Shown here piece after piece: positions 53,763 through 62,715 of a stretch of 64,000 nt of DNA (the first letter of the stretch is position 1; the number at the start of each line of letters is the position of its first letter). The stretch spans positions 61,014 through 125,013 of the forward strand of contig NZ_AUAR01000014.1 of the NCBI RefSeq assembly GCF_000428825.1. Direction: 5' to 3'. Both the position numbers and the translations under genes were made by a program. A model generated the notes under the pieces. It made no database searches, was not told where the DNA came from, and saw only the letters and a list, made by a program, of their open reading frames with translations. The stretch comes from Desulfomicrobium escambiense DSM 10707 (GTDB taxonomy: Bacteria > Desulfobacterota > Desulfovibrionia > Desulfovibrionales > Desulfomicrobiaceae).

Positions 53763-55660
53763 GCCCCGCCTCCCTCCGGCAGGAGATAGAGCACGCCCAG
53801 AGGCGGCAGCACCAGGTTGAGGGAGTACGGCAGGCCGTGCACCGGGATGGGCTCGGCGCGCACCCGGCCCATGTTGCCCATGCCGCTGCCGCCGTAGAGT
53901 TCGCTGTCCGAGTTCAGGGCCTCGCGCCACGGCCCGTCGACGCCCACGCCCACGGCATAGTTTTCGCGCGGAACGGGCGTGAAGTTGCAGACTACGAGCA
54001 CCGACCGGCCGGACCTGTCGCGACGGAAGAAGCTGAGCACGCTCTGGTCGGAATCGTGGCAGTTCTCCCAGGCGAAGCCGGTCGGGTCGAAATCCAGCTC
54101 GTGCAGGGCCGGGCATTCCCGGTACAGCCGATTCAGGTCCCGCACCCAGGCGCGGATGCCGTCATGGGCCGGGAACCGGAGCAGATCCCAGTCCAGGGCC
54201 TGGTCGTGGTTCCATTCGCCCCACTGCCCGAACTCCGCGCCCATGAAGAGCAGCTTCTTTCCCGGCAGGCCGTACATGTACCCGAAAAGCGTGCGCAAAC
54301 CCGCCATCTGCTGCCAGTAGTCCCCCGGCATCTTGGAGATGAGGGACTTCTTCCCGTAGACCACCTCGTCATGGGACAGGGGCAGGACGAAGTTCTCGGC
54401 GTAGGCGTACCACAGGGCGAACGTCAGCAGGTTGTGGTGGAATTTGCGGTAGATGGGGTCGAGTTCCATGTAGGCCAGGGAATCGTTCATCCAGCCCATG
54501 TTCCACTTCAGGCCAAAGCCCAGCCCCCCGAGATAGACGGGTTTGGAGACCATGGGCCAGGAGGTGGACTCCTCGGCGATAGTCTGCACGTCAGGGAACT
54601 CCTCGTAAACCGCCTTGTTCAGTTCGCGCAGCAGTTCGATGGCACCCAGGTTCTCCCGGCCTCCGTGGCGGTTGGGAATCCACTCGCCGTGCTCGCGCGA
54701 ATAGTCGAGGTAGAGCATGGAGGCCACGCCGTCCACGCGCAGGCCGTCGAGGTGGAACTCCCGCACCCAGTACATGGCGTTGCAGATCAGGAATCCGGCC
54801 ACCTCGTAGCGGTCGTAGTTGAAGATGGCGCTCTTCCACTCGGGGTGGAAACCCTGGCGCGGGTCGGCGTGCTCGAACAGGGCCGTGCCGTCGAAATTGG
54901 CCAGGCCGTGGGCGTCCATGGGGAAGTGTCCCGGCACCCAGTCGAGGATTACGCCGATGCCCTGGCGGTGCAGATGGTCGACGAGATAGCGGAAATCCTG
55001 GGGGCACCCGTAGCGGCTGGTCGGCGCGAAATAGCCCGTACTCTGGTAGCCCCAGGAGCCGTAGAAGGGGTGCTCGGCCACGGGCATGATCTCGACATGG
55101 GTGAACCCGGCGTCCCTGACGTAATCGGCCAGCTCGTGGGCCATGCGGCGGTAGTTCATGAAGTTGCCGTGCTCGTCGCGCCGCCACGACCCCAGATGCA
55201 CCTCGTACACGGACCAGGGGCCGTCCAGGGAGTTCTGCCGCCAGCGCGCGGCCATCCACTCCCCGTCCCCCCACTCGTACTGCAGGTCCCAGATGACGGA
55301 GGCCGTGGCCGGCGGTTCCTCGCTGAACAGGGCGAAGGGGTCGGCCCGCTCGGCCTCCCCGCCGGGCCAGGACAGGAAGTACTTGTAGCGCTGGCCGTGC
55401 GCCGCGCCGGGCACGAAGCATTCCCACACGCCCGAGCTGTCGGCCCGCAGGCTCATGGGCGCGGCGGACCGGTCCCAGCCATTGAAATCCCCGACCACTG
55501 AGACGAAGGCGGCGTTGGGCGCCCAGACCACGAACCGCGTGCCGGCCGAGTCCGGCCCCAGGGATTCCGGGTGGGCCCCGAAATGCTCGTAAAGCCGGGT
55601 GTGCCGGCCCTGCTTGAAGAGATATATGTCCAAATCGCCGAGACTGCGCCGTGCATCCAT
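53759..55660 (-). CDS. glgB: 1,4-alpha-glucan branching enzyme (GH13)
   Basis: 633-residue glycogen branching enzyme. Order is CBM48-type N-domain (WAPNAAFVSVVGDFNGWD), GH13 barrel and C-terminal beta domain. Catalytic regions are DGLRVDGVASMLYLDY with the nucleophile Asp, TIAEEST with the acid Glu, and LSHDEV with the transition-state His/Asp. The length is the short GlgB form. The ATG at 55660 has GGAGGT upstream; the longer start at 55717 lacks a ribosome site. It overlaps malQ. Confidence 0.96.
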   Translation of the reverse strand: MDARRSLGDLDIYLFKQGRHTRLYEHFGAHPESLGPDSAGTRFVVWAPNAAFVSVVGDFNGWDRSAAPMSLRADSSGVWECFVPGAAHGQRYKYFLSWPGGEAERADPFALFSEEPPATASVIWDLQYEWGDGEWMAARWRQNSLDGPWSVYEVHLGSWRRDEHGNFMNYRRMAHELADYVRDAGFTHVEIMPVAEHPFYGSWGYQSTGYFAPTSRYGCPQDFRYLVDHLHRQGIGVILDWVPGHFPMDAHGLANFDGTALFEHADPRQGFHPEWKSAIFNYDRYEVAGFLICNAMYWVREFHLDGLRVDGVASMLYLDYSREHGEWIPNRHGGRENLGAIELLRELNKAVYEEFPDVQTIAEESTSWPMVSKPVYLGGLGFGLKWNMGWMNDSLAYMELDPIYRKFHHNLLTFALWYAYAENFVLPLSHDEVVYGKKSLISKMPGDYWQQMAGLRTLFGYMYGLPGKKLLFMGAEFGQWGEWNHDQALDWDLLRFPAHDGIRAWVRDLNRLYRECPALHELDFDPTGFAWENCHDSDQSVLSFFRRDRSGRSVLVVCNFTPVPRENYAVGVGVDGPWREALNSDSELYGGSGMGNMGRVRAEPIPVHGLPYSLNLVLPPLGVLYLLPEGGGA

Positions 55661-55747
55661 AGAACACCTCCGGATATTCGAGATTTCACGATAGGAAAGA
55701 GACAGGCGCATTGGCAAGGAAAGAAGCTTTTCGACGCCAAAAAGGCG

Positions 55748-55776
55748 AAAAAAAAAGCGCGGTCGACGCCGCGCTT
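55748..55776 (-). terminator. Intrinsic terminator of the small membrane peptide gene
   Basis: On the minus strand AAGCGCGG and CCGCGCTT (55776-55755) pair around a six-base loop and run into nine T. It lies 26 bases after the stop of the 47-residue gene. Confidence 0.85.
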
Positions 55777-55801
55777 CCAGTCACCGACCGCAGGATCGAT
55801 C

Positions 55802-55945
55802 CTAGTGGTGGTGTTCGTTCATGCCTTCCTTGATGCGGTACAGCGCGGCGATGACGATGGCCGCGAGGTACGTGAAAATTCCGATGACTCCGATGAAGCC
55901 CTGCACCGTGCTGTGCATCATGTTCCCGAAAAGCTCTCCCAGCAT
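55802..55945 (-). CDS. 47-residue membrane peptide
   Basis: A short gene with strong signals: GAGGAGG seven bases before the ATG and a textbook terminator after the stop. The product begins MLGELFGNMMHSTVQGFIGV, has one hydrophobic helix (about 15-35) followed by a basic turn (LYRIKEGMN) and ends in Glu-His-His-His. Family not recognised. The single helix and tiny size suggest an accessory subunit or regulatory peptide of a membrane complex. No partner is adjacent; mqnE lies upstream and glgB downstream, both on the same strand. Confidence 0.7.
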   Translation of the reverse strand: MLGELFGNMMHSTVQGFIGVIGIFTYLAAIVIAALYRIKEGMNEHHH

Positions 55946-56073
55946 GACATCCTCCTCGTAACGTGTCCCGGCAAGTCGTATGTGGAACTTTTCACAACCA
56001 TATCTTGACCGAAAAAGTCAAGGAAAAAGGGCGGTGCGGCCATCCCGGACCCGGCCGGAAGGCCACGTCATCC

Positions 56074-57165
56074 TCACGCCGAAACCACTTCCTCGAAGAA
56101 GGTGTCGCGCTCGACCGGGGTGAAACCCGTGGCCGCGATGGTTTCCACCAGTTCGGAGACCGTCATGCCCTTGGGCGTGTCCGCCCCGGCGGCGTGGCCG
56201 ATCTTCTCCTCCACGATGGTCCCGTCGAAATCGTCGGCCCCGGCCCACAGGGCCATCTGGGCGGCCTTGATGCCGGCGAAGGCCCAGTAGGCCTTAATGT
56301 GCGGGATGTTGTCCAGGAACAGGCGCGCCACGGAGATGGTGCGCAGGTACTCCTCGCCCGTGGGGCCGGGCACGCCCAGGGCGTTGTTGCGCGACTGGTA
56401 GGCCAGGGGGATGAAGACGATGAAGCCAGGCTTCTCGTCCTCCAGGGCGCGCAGGCGCTCCATGTGGTAGATGCGGTCCTCCCAGGACTCGATGTGCCCG
56501 AAGAGCATGGTCGAGTTGGTCTTCATGCCCATGTCGTGGGCCAGGCCGTGGATATGCAGCCAGCGGTCCGCCGTGACTTTTTCCGGACAGAGCTTCTCGC
56601 GCATGGCCGGCGAGAAGACCTCGGCGCCGCCGCCGGGCAGGGCGTCCAGGCCGACGGCCTTCATCTCCCGCAGCACAGTGGCCTCGTCGGTGCCCAAGGT
56701 GTCGGCGAAATGCGCCACCTCCACGGCGGTGAAGGCCTTGACCACGGCGTTCGGCCGCACTTCCTTGCACAGGGCCAGCAGGTCCAGATAATATTGATAA
56801 GGCAGGTCGGGGTTGAGGCCGCCGGTGATGTGGATCTCGCGGATGGGCTCGTCGATGCGGTCCATGAGGCGCTTCCTGGCCTCTTCCAGGGAGTAGGTAT
56901 ACCCGCCCTCCTCCCCCGCCTTCTTGAAGAAGGCGCAGAAGCGGCACTGGTTGCGGCACACGTTGGTGTAGTTCAGGTGCTGGTTGTAGACGTAGTAGGC
57001 CCGGTCACCGTGCCTGGCCCTGCGCTGGCGCAAGGCCGCCTCGCCCAACTCGTGGACAGATGCCTTGAGCCCGAGTTCCAGGGCGAACTGCGCGTCGATG
57101 CGCTCGCCGGGTTTCAATGTGGCCAGCCGCTTTCTGGCGGCGCTGTCGAGTCCGCTTTCCATCAT
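56074..57165 (-). CDS. mqnE: Aminodeoxyfutalosine synthase
   Basis: 363-residue radical SAM enzyme that joins 3-enolpyruvyl-benzoate to the adenosyl group in the futalosine route to menaquinone. The CX3CX2C motif is Cys70, Cys74 and Cys77 (NYTNVCRNQCRFCAF). EIHITGGLNPDLPYQYYLDLL and the late ADDFDGTIVEEKIGHAAG segment match MqnE better than the paralogous MqnC or CofH. The ATG at 57165 follows GGGGGA; the TTG at 57180 is an alternative. Other mqn genes are not in the window. It lies behind the rpsA terminator on the same strand. Confidence 0.9.
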   Translation of the reverse strand: MMESGLDSAARKRLATLKPGERIDAQFALELGLKASVHELGEAALRQRRARHGDRAYYVYNQHLNYTNVCRNQCRFCAFFKKAGEEGGYTYSLEEARKRLMDRIDEPIREIHITGGLNPDLPYQYYLDLLALCKEVRPNAVVKAFTAVEVAHFADTLGTDEATVLREMKAVGLDALPGGGAEVFSPAMREKLCPEKVTADRWLHIHGLAHDMGMKTNSTMLFGHIESWEDRIYHMERLRALEDEKPGFIVFIPLAYQSRNNALGVPGPTGEEYLRTISVARLFLDNIPHIKAYWAFAGIKAAQMALWAGADDFDGTIVEEKIGHAAGADTPKGMTVSELVETIAATGFTPVERDTFFEEVVSA

Positions 57166-57178
57166 AGTCTCATCCCCC

Positions 57179-57214
57179 AAAAAAATGAGGCCGCACCCGT
57201 TCGGATGCAGCCTC
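57179..57214 (-). terminator. Intrinsic terminator after rpsA
   Basis: On the minus strand GAGGCTGCATCC pairs, with three mismatches or wobbles, with GGGTGCGGCCTC around GAAC, followed by ATTTTTTT. The T-run reaches the ribosome site of mqnE, so readthrough would make mqnE the next gene of the transcript. Confidence 0.8.
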
Positions 57215-57251
57215 GTGTCATGTTCGTTCCGGCGCGAAGCTGCCGTTACGC

Positions 57252-58997
57252 TTATTCTTCTTCCGTCTCGGCGTCGGCGTTCTCTTCCATCTTCTGACGG
57301 ATCATGTCGCCCAGGTTGCTGCCGGTCATGGTGCCGCTCTGGGTGGTACGGAACTCGCCGCCACCGGGGCGCTTGCGCTCGTCCTGCTGCTTCAGGGACA
57401 GGCCCAGACGGCGCTCGTCGGCGCTGACGTGGATGACCTTGGCCTCGATGGCGTCGCCCTCGTTGAAGGCTTCCTTGGGGCTCTTGATCTTCTTCTTGCT
57501 CATCTCGCTGACGTGGACCAGGCCCTCGATGCCTTCCTCGACCTCAACGAACAGACCGAAGTCCGTGATGTTCGTGATGGTTCCGGTCAGCAGGGTGCCC
57601 ACGGGGTAGCGGTTGGGCACGTCCAGCCACGGATCATCGGCCAGCTGCTTGATGCCCAGGGTGAACTTCTCGTTCTCCTTGTCCACGGTCAGAACCTTGG
57701 CGCGGACAACGTCGCCCACCTTGTAGAGCTCGTTGGGGTGGCGGATCTTCTTGGTCCAGGACAGGTCGGACACGTGGATCAGGCCGTCGATGCCGTCCTC
57801 GATGCCGATGAACAGGCCGAACTCGGTGATGTTCTTGACGCTGGCCTCAAGGATGGTGCCCTCGGGGTACTTCTCGGCCACCAGGTCCCACGGGTTCGGG
57901 GCGACCTGCTTCATGCCGAGGGAAATGCGCTTGCGGTCCACATCCACACCCAGGATGACGACATCCACCTCGTCGCCGGGGCGGACCATCTGGGAGGGGT
58001 GGCGCAGCTTGCGGGTCCAGGACATCTCGGAGATGTGCACCAGGCCTTCGACGCCGGGCTCCAGTTCCACGAACGCACCGTAGTCCACCAGGTTGGTGAC
58101 CTTGCCGGACAGCTTGTGGCCCTCGGGGTACTTTTCGGAGATGTTGGACCAGGGGTCCTGCACCAGCTGCTTCAGGCCCAGGGAGACCTTCTTGTCGTTC
58201 TTGTCGAAGGACAGGACCTTCAGGGTCAGTTCGTCGCCCAGCTGGACCATTTCCTTGGGGTGCTTGATGCGCTTCCAGGACATGTCGGTAATGTGCAGCA
58301 GGCCGTCGAGGCCGCCGAGGTCGATGAACACGCCGTATTCGGTGATGTTCTTGACCACGCCCTTGACGGTCTGGCCCTCTTCGAGGGTGGTCAGCAACTC
58401 GCCGCGCTTGCGGTCGCGGTCTTCCTCAAGCAGCACGCGGCGGGAGACGATGACGTTGCTACGGCGGCGGTTGATCTTCAGCACGCGGAATTCGAAATCC
58501 TGGTTGACCAGGGCGTCCATGTCCGGAACGGGACGCAGATCGACATGGGAACCGGGCAGGAAGGCCTCGATGCCCTTGATTTCAACGACATATCCACCCT
58601 TGATGCGGCGGACGATGCGGCCGACCACGACATCGCCGGTCTCCAGGAGCTTCTCCAGCTCGTCCAGGACCTGCATGCGCTTGGCCTTTTCACGGGAAAG
58701 AACGATGGAGCCTTCGCGCTCGTTCTTGCGGACGACATATACGTCTACGGTGTCGCCGACTTTGACCGCCACCTGGCCGTTTTCCATGAATTCCTCGATC
58801 GGAATCTGGCCTTCGGACTTGAAGTTGACGTCCACGAGAATGTAGGTTTCGTCGATCTTTACGACTTCACCGGAAACGATCACGCCTTCTTCGATGTCGC
58901 CGAAGTCGGAGTTGAGATAGTTCTCGAGTTGGGACTCGAAATCCATCTCCATATCGAAATCGTTCATGGACTCGGTCGTGGTTTGAGTGTTGTTCAT
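57252..58997 (-). CDS. rpsA: 30S ribosomal protein S1
   Basis: 581-residue S1 protein with six consecutive S1 (OB-fold) RNA-binding domains, recognisable by repeats of EGLVHISEMSW/DGLIHVSDLSW and KVLSFDKNDKKVSLGLKQ-type endings. It recruits mRNA to the ribosome. An acidic N-terminal extension (MNDFDMEMDFESQLENYL) and an acidic C-terminus (DADAETEEE) frame it. A sigma-70-like promoter is visible upstream. Confidence 0.97.
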   Translation of the reverse strand: MNNTQTTTESMNDFDMEMDFESQLENYLNSDFGDIEEGVIVSGEVVKIDETYILVDVNFKSEGQIPIEEFMENGQVAVKVGDTVDVYVVRKNEREGSIVLSREKAKRMQVLDELEKLLETGDVVVGRIVRRIKGGYVVEIKGIEAFLPGSHVDLRPVPDMDALVNQDFEFRVLKINRRRSNVIVSRRVLLEEDRDRKRGELLTTLEEGQTVKGVVKNITEYGVFIDLGGLDGLLHITDMSWKRIKHPKEMVQLGDELTLKVLSFDKNDKKVSLGLKQLVQDPWSNISEKYPEGHKLSGKVTNLVDYGAFVELEPGVEGLVHISEMSWTRKLRHPSQMVRPGDEVDVVILGVDVDRKRISLGMKQVAPNPWDLVAEKYPEGTILEASVKNITEFGLFIGIEDGIDGLIHVSDLSWTKKIRHPNELYKVGDVVRAKVLTVDKENEKFTLGIKQLADDPWLDVPNRYPVGTLLTGTITNITDFGLFVEVEEGIEGLVHVSEMSKKKIKSPKEAFNEGDAIEAKVIHVSADERRLGLSLKQQDERKRPGGGEFRTTQSGTMTGSNLGDMIRQKMEENADAETEEE

Positions 58998-59030
58998 GTG
59001 TTTACCCCCTAACGAAAATAAATTTGGGCA

Positions 59031-59059
59031 GTCCTAGCAGAGTGACCCTACCTTGACAA
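59031..59059 (-). promoter_or_regulatory. Candidate sigma-70 promoter of rpsA
   Basis: On the minus strand TTGTCA (59059-59054), a 17-base spacer and TAGGAC (59036-59031). It lies about 35 bases before the rpsA ATG in an AT-rich gap. Confidence 0.45.
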
Positions 59060-59158
59060 CCAGAATAATCTGCGGGAAAAAATAAGGTCTGGCGCTTTGC
59101 CCTTTTGCATGCACGAACCTTTTCCTCATTTGATTCCGAAATATTACGGATGAAACAC

Positions 59159-60469
59159 TCAGGCCAGGGCGACGAGGTCGTAGGTCTTGGTCTCCTCGAT
59201 CACGGCCCTGACCATGCGGCCCGGCCGTACATTCTCCCCGCTGACGTAGGTAATTCCGTCCACCTCCGGGGCCTGGAACCAGGTCCTGCCTTCATAAAGG
59301 CCGGGCCACTCCTCATGGGGCCTGTCCACCAGCACCTCGAGTTCCGCGCCTTCGAATTCCGCCAGCAGTTCTTCGCTGATTTCGGCCTGCAGGGTCATGA
59401 TGCGGTCGCGCCGCTCCTCCTTGACCGCGTCGGGCAACTGGTCCGGCAGCACCGCGGCCTCGGAGCCGTCCTCGGGGTAGTAGGGGAAGACGCCCAGGTG
59501 CATGAAGCGGGCATCGCGCACGAAGGCCTCAAGGGCCGCGAACCGTTCCTCGGTCTCTCCGGGGTAGCCGACGATGAAGGTCGTGCGCAGGGCTGCATCG
59601 GGAAAGAACTCCCGCACCTGCGCGACCACGTCCCGCGGGTCGCGCCGGAAAGGCCGGCCCATGGAGGCCAGGATGTCGGGATGGGCGTGCTGCAGGGGGA
59701 TGTCGAAATAGGGGATGAAGGGTCGCCCCAGATCGCGCAGGAAGGACAGCAGATCCCGGTCGAGGCCGGCCGGGTAGAGATACATGAGCCGCATCCAGGA
59801 CAGGCCCGGCAGGGGCGCGAGCTTTTCGAGCAGGCCGCGCAGGGCTCTTTCGCCCCTGTCCCGCCCGTAGGCCGTGACGTCCTGGGCGATGAGGACCAGT
59901 TCCTTGCGGCCCTGATCCAGGCAGCGTTTGGCGTCGTCGAGGATCGCGCTTTCCGGACGGCTGACCAAAGGCCCGCGGATGGAGGGGATGGTGCAGAAGC
60001 GGCAGCGGTTGTCGCAGCCCTCGGCGATCTTCAGGTAGGCGAAACCGGGCGCCGTGGTCAGCAGGCGCGCCGGAGGAAAGTCCTGCAGGACCGAACGGCC
60101 GTCCCTGGCGGCGAGGAGTTCCCGAACCCGGTGCAGCAGTTCGCCTTGGCGGTGGATCTCCAGGAAAAGGTCCACCTCCGGCAATTCGGCGCGCAGGTCC
60201 TGGCCGTAGCGCGAGACCAGGCAGCCCGTGACCACCAGGGGCGGCCTGGGGTCGAGGGACGCCAGGGCCTGGGCAGTGTCGAGGATGACCTGCAACGACT
60301 CGCTGACCGCGGGCTCGATGAAGCCGCAGGTGTTGACGAGGACCACGTCGGCGTCCTCGGGACCGGCCGCGTTGACGAAGGCGGAGCCGAATCCGCCGAG
60401 CATCCACTCCGTGTCGACCTGGTTCTTGGGACACCCCAGGCTGATGGTATGTACTCGCACTTTTTCCAT
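59159..60469 (-). CDS. rimO: Ribosomal protein S12 methylthiotransferase
   Basis: 436-residue radical SAM enzyme that methylthiolates the conserved Asp of ribosomal protein S12. The N-terminal MTTase cluster uses Cys13, Cys48 and Cys83 (SLGCPKNQVDTEWML, VNTCGFIEPA, VTGCLVSRYG). The SAM cluster uses Cys152, Cys156 and Cys159 (EGCDNRCRFCTIPSIRG). A C-terminal TRAM domain follows about residue 365. The CPKN and TIPSIRG forms separate RimO from MiaB. Its start overlaps the stop of the next upstream gene (TAATG). Confidence 0.96.
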   Translation of the reverse strand: MEKVRVHTISLGCPKNQVDTEWMLGGFGSAFVNAAGPEDADVVLVNTCGFIEPAVSESLQVILDTAQALASLDPRPPLVVTGCLVSRYGQDLRAELPEVDLFLEIHRQGELLHRVRELLAARDGRSVLQDFPPARLLTTAPGFAYLKIAEGCDNRCRFCTIPSIRGPLVSRPESAILDDAKRCLDQGRKELVLIAQDVTAYGRDRGERALRGLLEKLAPLPGLSWMRLMYLYPAGLDRDLLSFLRDLGRPFIPYFDIPLQHAHPDILASMGRPFRRDPRDVVAQVREFFPDAALRTTFIVGYPGETEERFAALEAFVRDARFMHLGVFPYYPEDGSEAAVLPDQLPDAVKEERRDRIMTLQAEISEELLAEFEGAELEVLVDRPHEEWPGLYEGRTWFQAPEVDGITYVSGENVRPGRMVRAVIEETKTYDLVALA

Positions 60470-61500
60470 TATTCCTCCAATTCCGCCTCGAATTCCGGCT
60501 CAGGCCAGAATGTCACGCGGTCCTTGACGATGCCGAGTCCGGCCAGGGCCGGCGCGTTGGCGCGGCCGTGCCCCCAGAACTCGCCGCTGAGCCGGGCCGG
60601 CACGGAAATGCGCGCCAGCCGCCCGCCTGCGGAAAAAAGCCTCTGCTCCAAAAATAGCCGCAGGGCAAGGCTGCGGGCCATGTTCCCGAAGGCCGGATGC
60701 CAGGGGCCAGCCACGAGCCGGGCGAGCATGTCCGGCTCCCCTGCCAGCCCCAGGCGGATGACGTGCACGCCCCGTTCCCAGAATCGCAACAGCGCGTGCC
60801 CGCATTCCGCCACCGCCTCCTCCAGGCTCCAGGGGGCGTATGCGCCTGCGGCGTGCATGTCCGCCAACCCAGTGCCGGCCATGACCACGCAAGGGTAGAT
60901 GCGCATGACATTCGGCTGCAACTCCAGAGCGCGGGCCACATCCTCCCGCCACAGCGCGGCGTCATGGCCCGGCAGCCCGGGAAGGAGCTGGATGCCGAGT
61001 TCCAGGCCCGCCTCCCGGACCATTGCGCAGGCCCGCATGGCGACCTCGCCCCCATAGCCCCGCCCGCTGCGTTCCAGCACCCCGGAATCGAAGGTCTGTA
61101 CCCCGAGCTCGACCATGTCCACGCCGTGCCGACGGAGTCTGGCCAGCGTCTCCAAATCGATGCGGTCAGGCCTGGTGGAAACCCGCAGATGCACGAGCCC
61201 GCCCGGACGTCTGAAACGGGCGACCGTTTCCAGGAAACGGTCCTGCCAGGGCACGGGCAAACCGGTGAACGTCCCCCCGAAAAAGCCCAGCCCGAAGGGC
61301 GTCCTCGCGCCCGACAGCCTGCTCTCGAGTTCCGGCAGCGCGGCATCCGGGGGGGCCGAGTCCTGCCCGGTCTGAGCCCTCTGGTCGCAGAAAACGCACC
61401 TGCCGGGACAGCCCGCGAAGGGCAGAAAGAACGGCACGAGCCGAATCTTTTCAGCCCGCGGTTCGGGGTGCGGAAATCGCAGAGTCCGGGTTCGTGTCAT
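60469..61500 (-). CDS. Radical SAM protein of the Elp3/YhcC-like group
   Basis: 343-residue radical SAM protein. CX3CX2C is Cys31, Cys35 and Cys38 (PFAGCPGRCVFCDQR). The barrel includes GFFGGTFTGLP, LRVSTRPDRID and VDMVELGVQTFDSGVL, typical of the Elp3-like radical SAM domain. The acetyltransferase domain of true Elp3 is absent. Specific function unknown, possibly tRNA or cofactor modification. It overlaps rimO by one base (TAATG), so the two are co-translated. The ATG at 61500 is preferred to the TTG at 61509. Confidence 0.88.
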   Translation of the reverse strand: MTRTRTLRFPHPEPRAEKIRLVPFFLPFAGCPGRCVFCDQRAQTGQDSAPPDAALPELESRLSGARTPFGLGFFGGTFTGLPVPWQDRFLETVARFRRPGGLVHLRVSTRPDRIDLETLARLRRHGVDMVELGVQTFDSGVLERSGRGYGGEVAMRACAMVREAGLELGIQLLPGLPGHDAALWREDVARALELQPNVMRIYPCVVMAGTGLADMHAAGAYAPWSLEEAVAECGHALLRFWERGVHVIRLGLAGEPDMLARLVAGPWHPAFGNMARSLALRLFLEQRLFSAGGRLARISVPARLSGEFWGHGRANAPALAGLGIVKDRVTFWPEPEFEAELEE

Positions 61501-61535
61501 ATGCGTCAAAAAGAAAAAAAAACAACCTGTTATGC

Positions 61536-61676
61536 TTGAAAAAAAAACTCACGTCGGATATTGCTCATCCAAGAATAGTCATCGAACGCGCCGACTTACG
61601 GCCTTTTTCCAGAAATCTTCTTTTATTGCAGAAAGTTAGCATATCGTTGCCGGGCAGATGCCCGACAGGAGGACCA
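61536..61676 (+). promoter_or_regulatory. Leader region of the HU/IHF gene
   Basis: TTGAAA (61536-61541), 17 bases and TATTGC (61559-61564) form a weak promoter candidate. Just before the ribosome site CAGGAGGA lies a small hairpin, CGGGC-AGAT-GCCCG (61651-61664), which could modulate translation. Confidence 0.35.
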
Positions 61677-61970
61677 ATGAGCAACAACACCCTCACCAAG
61701 GCTGAAATCGTCGACACCATCTACGAAAAGTCGGAACGCAACAGGGCCGAGGTCAAGGCGCAGGTCGAGACCATGCTCGACATCATGAAGGACGCCATCA
61801 AGAAGGACCACTCCCTCCTGATCAGCGGTTTCGGCAAGTTCGAAGCCTACGAAAAGGACGCGCGCAAGGGCCGCAACCCCCAGACCAGCGAATCCATCAT
61901 CCTTTCGGAGCGCAAGGTCGTCGTGTTCCGCATTTCCCGCAAGCTGCGCGCCGAGCTCAATCCGCAATAA
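61677..61970 (+). CDS. HU/IHF family DNA-binding protein (IHF alpha-like)
   Basis: 97-residue histone-like protein that bends DNA. The helical N-terminal half (LTKAEIVDTIYEKSERNRAEVKAQVETML) and the beta-arm core LLISGFGKFEAYEKDARKGRNPQT are typical; the arm tip is RNPQT, as in HU and IHF. An IHF-type role would suit the sigma-54 promoters of this window, which often need DNA bending (inference). Strong CAGGAGGA ribosome site. It is convergent with rlpA and overlaps its end by 14 bases. Confidence 0.93.
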   Translation: MSNNTLTKAEIVDTIYEKSERNRAEVKAQVETMLDIMKDAIKKDHSLLISGFGKFEAYEKDARKGRNPQTSESIILSERKVVVFRISRKLRAELNPQ

Positions 61971-62715
61971 CGAAGCAGTCCGGGCTTTCCCTGACCAACC
62001 GCTGCCTGGCCGACTCTGCGTCGGTCAGGCTGGGGAAGGCCCCGACCTGCACCCGCCAGTACGTCGTTCCGTTCAGCTCCCCCCGGGCCACCCTGGTGCC
62101 GGGAAATCCCCTGGCCGCGAGCTTGTTCCTGAGGTTGCGGGCATTGGCCTCGACCACGAAGGCCCCGTATTGCACGAAGAACGGGCCGACATACTGGATG
62201 CGCTCGCCCGGGATGGTTTCGAGACGGACCCTGGCCGTGCCCGGGCCCACCACGCCCAGGGCGCTGGCCGCCGCGTAGGACAGGTCGATGACCCGGTTGT
62301 TCACGAAGGGACCGCGATCGTTGATGCGCACTTCGGCCACCCGCCCGTTGTCCAGATTCCTGACCATGACCTTGGTGTGCATGGGCAGGATGCGGTGTGC
62401 CGCCGTCATCTGATACATGTCGTACCATTCCCCGTTGGCCGTCTTCTTGCCGTGGAAATCCGGCCCGTACCAGGAGGCCACGCCCGTCTCCGCATAGCCC
62501 TCCGCCGAGCCCAAGGGGTAGTACGTCTGCCCCATGACCGTGTAGGGCTTGTACGTGCCGCCCTTGCCCGCGGGCGCCTTCTGGCCCGGGGGGGGCGGTG
62601 CGCTGCTGGCACCGGGCACGTACTTGGAGCCGCAGCCGGCCAGGCTCATCACAACCATGCACAAAAAGACCACCAGCACGCATGCGCGGAAACCGCGCCC
62701 CGAGCCAAACGCCAT
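61957..62715 (-). CDS. rlpA: RlpA-family septal ring lipoprotein
   Basis: 252-residue outer-membrane lipoprotein. The signal ends at SLAGC (lipidated Cys28). A linker rich in Pro, Gly and Lys is followed by the double-psi beta-barrel lytic transglycosylase domain (GVASWYGPDFHGKKTANGEWYD, then VRINDRGPF and IDLSYAAA), then a SPOR domain (about 180-250) that binds denuded septal glycan. The catalytic Asp/His region of RlpA (INDRGPF) is kept. The start overlaps the upstream stop by one base (TGATG). Confidence 0.94.
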   Translation of the reverse strand: MAFGSGRGFRACVLVVFLCMVVMSLAGCGSKYVPGASSAPPPPGQKAPAGKGGTYKPYTVMGQTYYPLGSAEGYAETGVASWYGPDFHGKKTANGEWYDMYQMTAAHRILPMHTKVMVRNLDNGRVAEVRINDRGPFVNNRVIDLSYAAASALGVVGPGTARVRLETIPGERIQYVGPFFVQYGAFVVEANARNLRNKLAARGFPGTRVARGELNGTTYWRVQVGAFPSLTDAESARQRLVRESPDCFVIAD

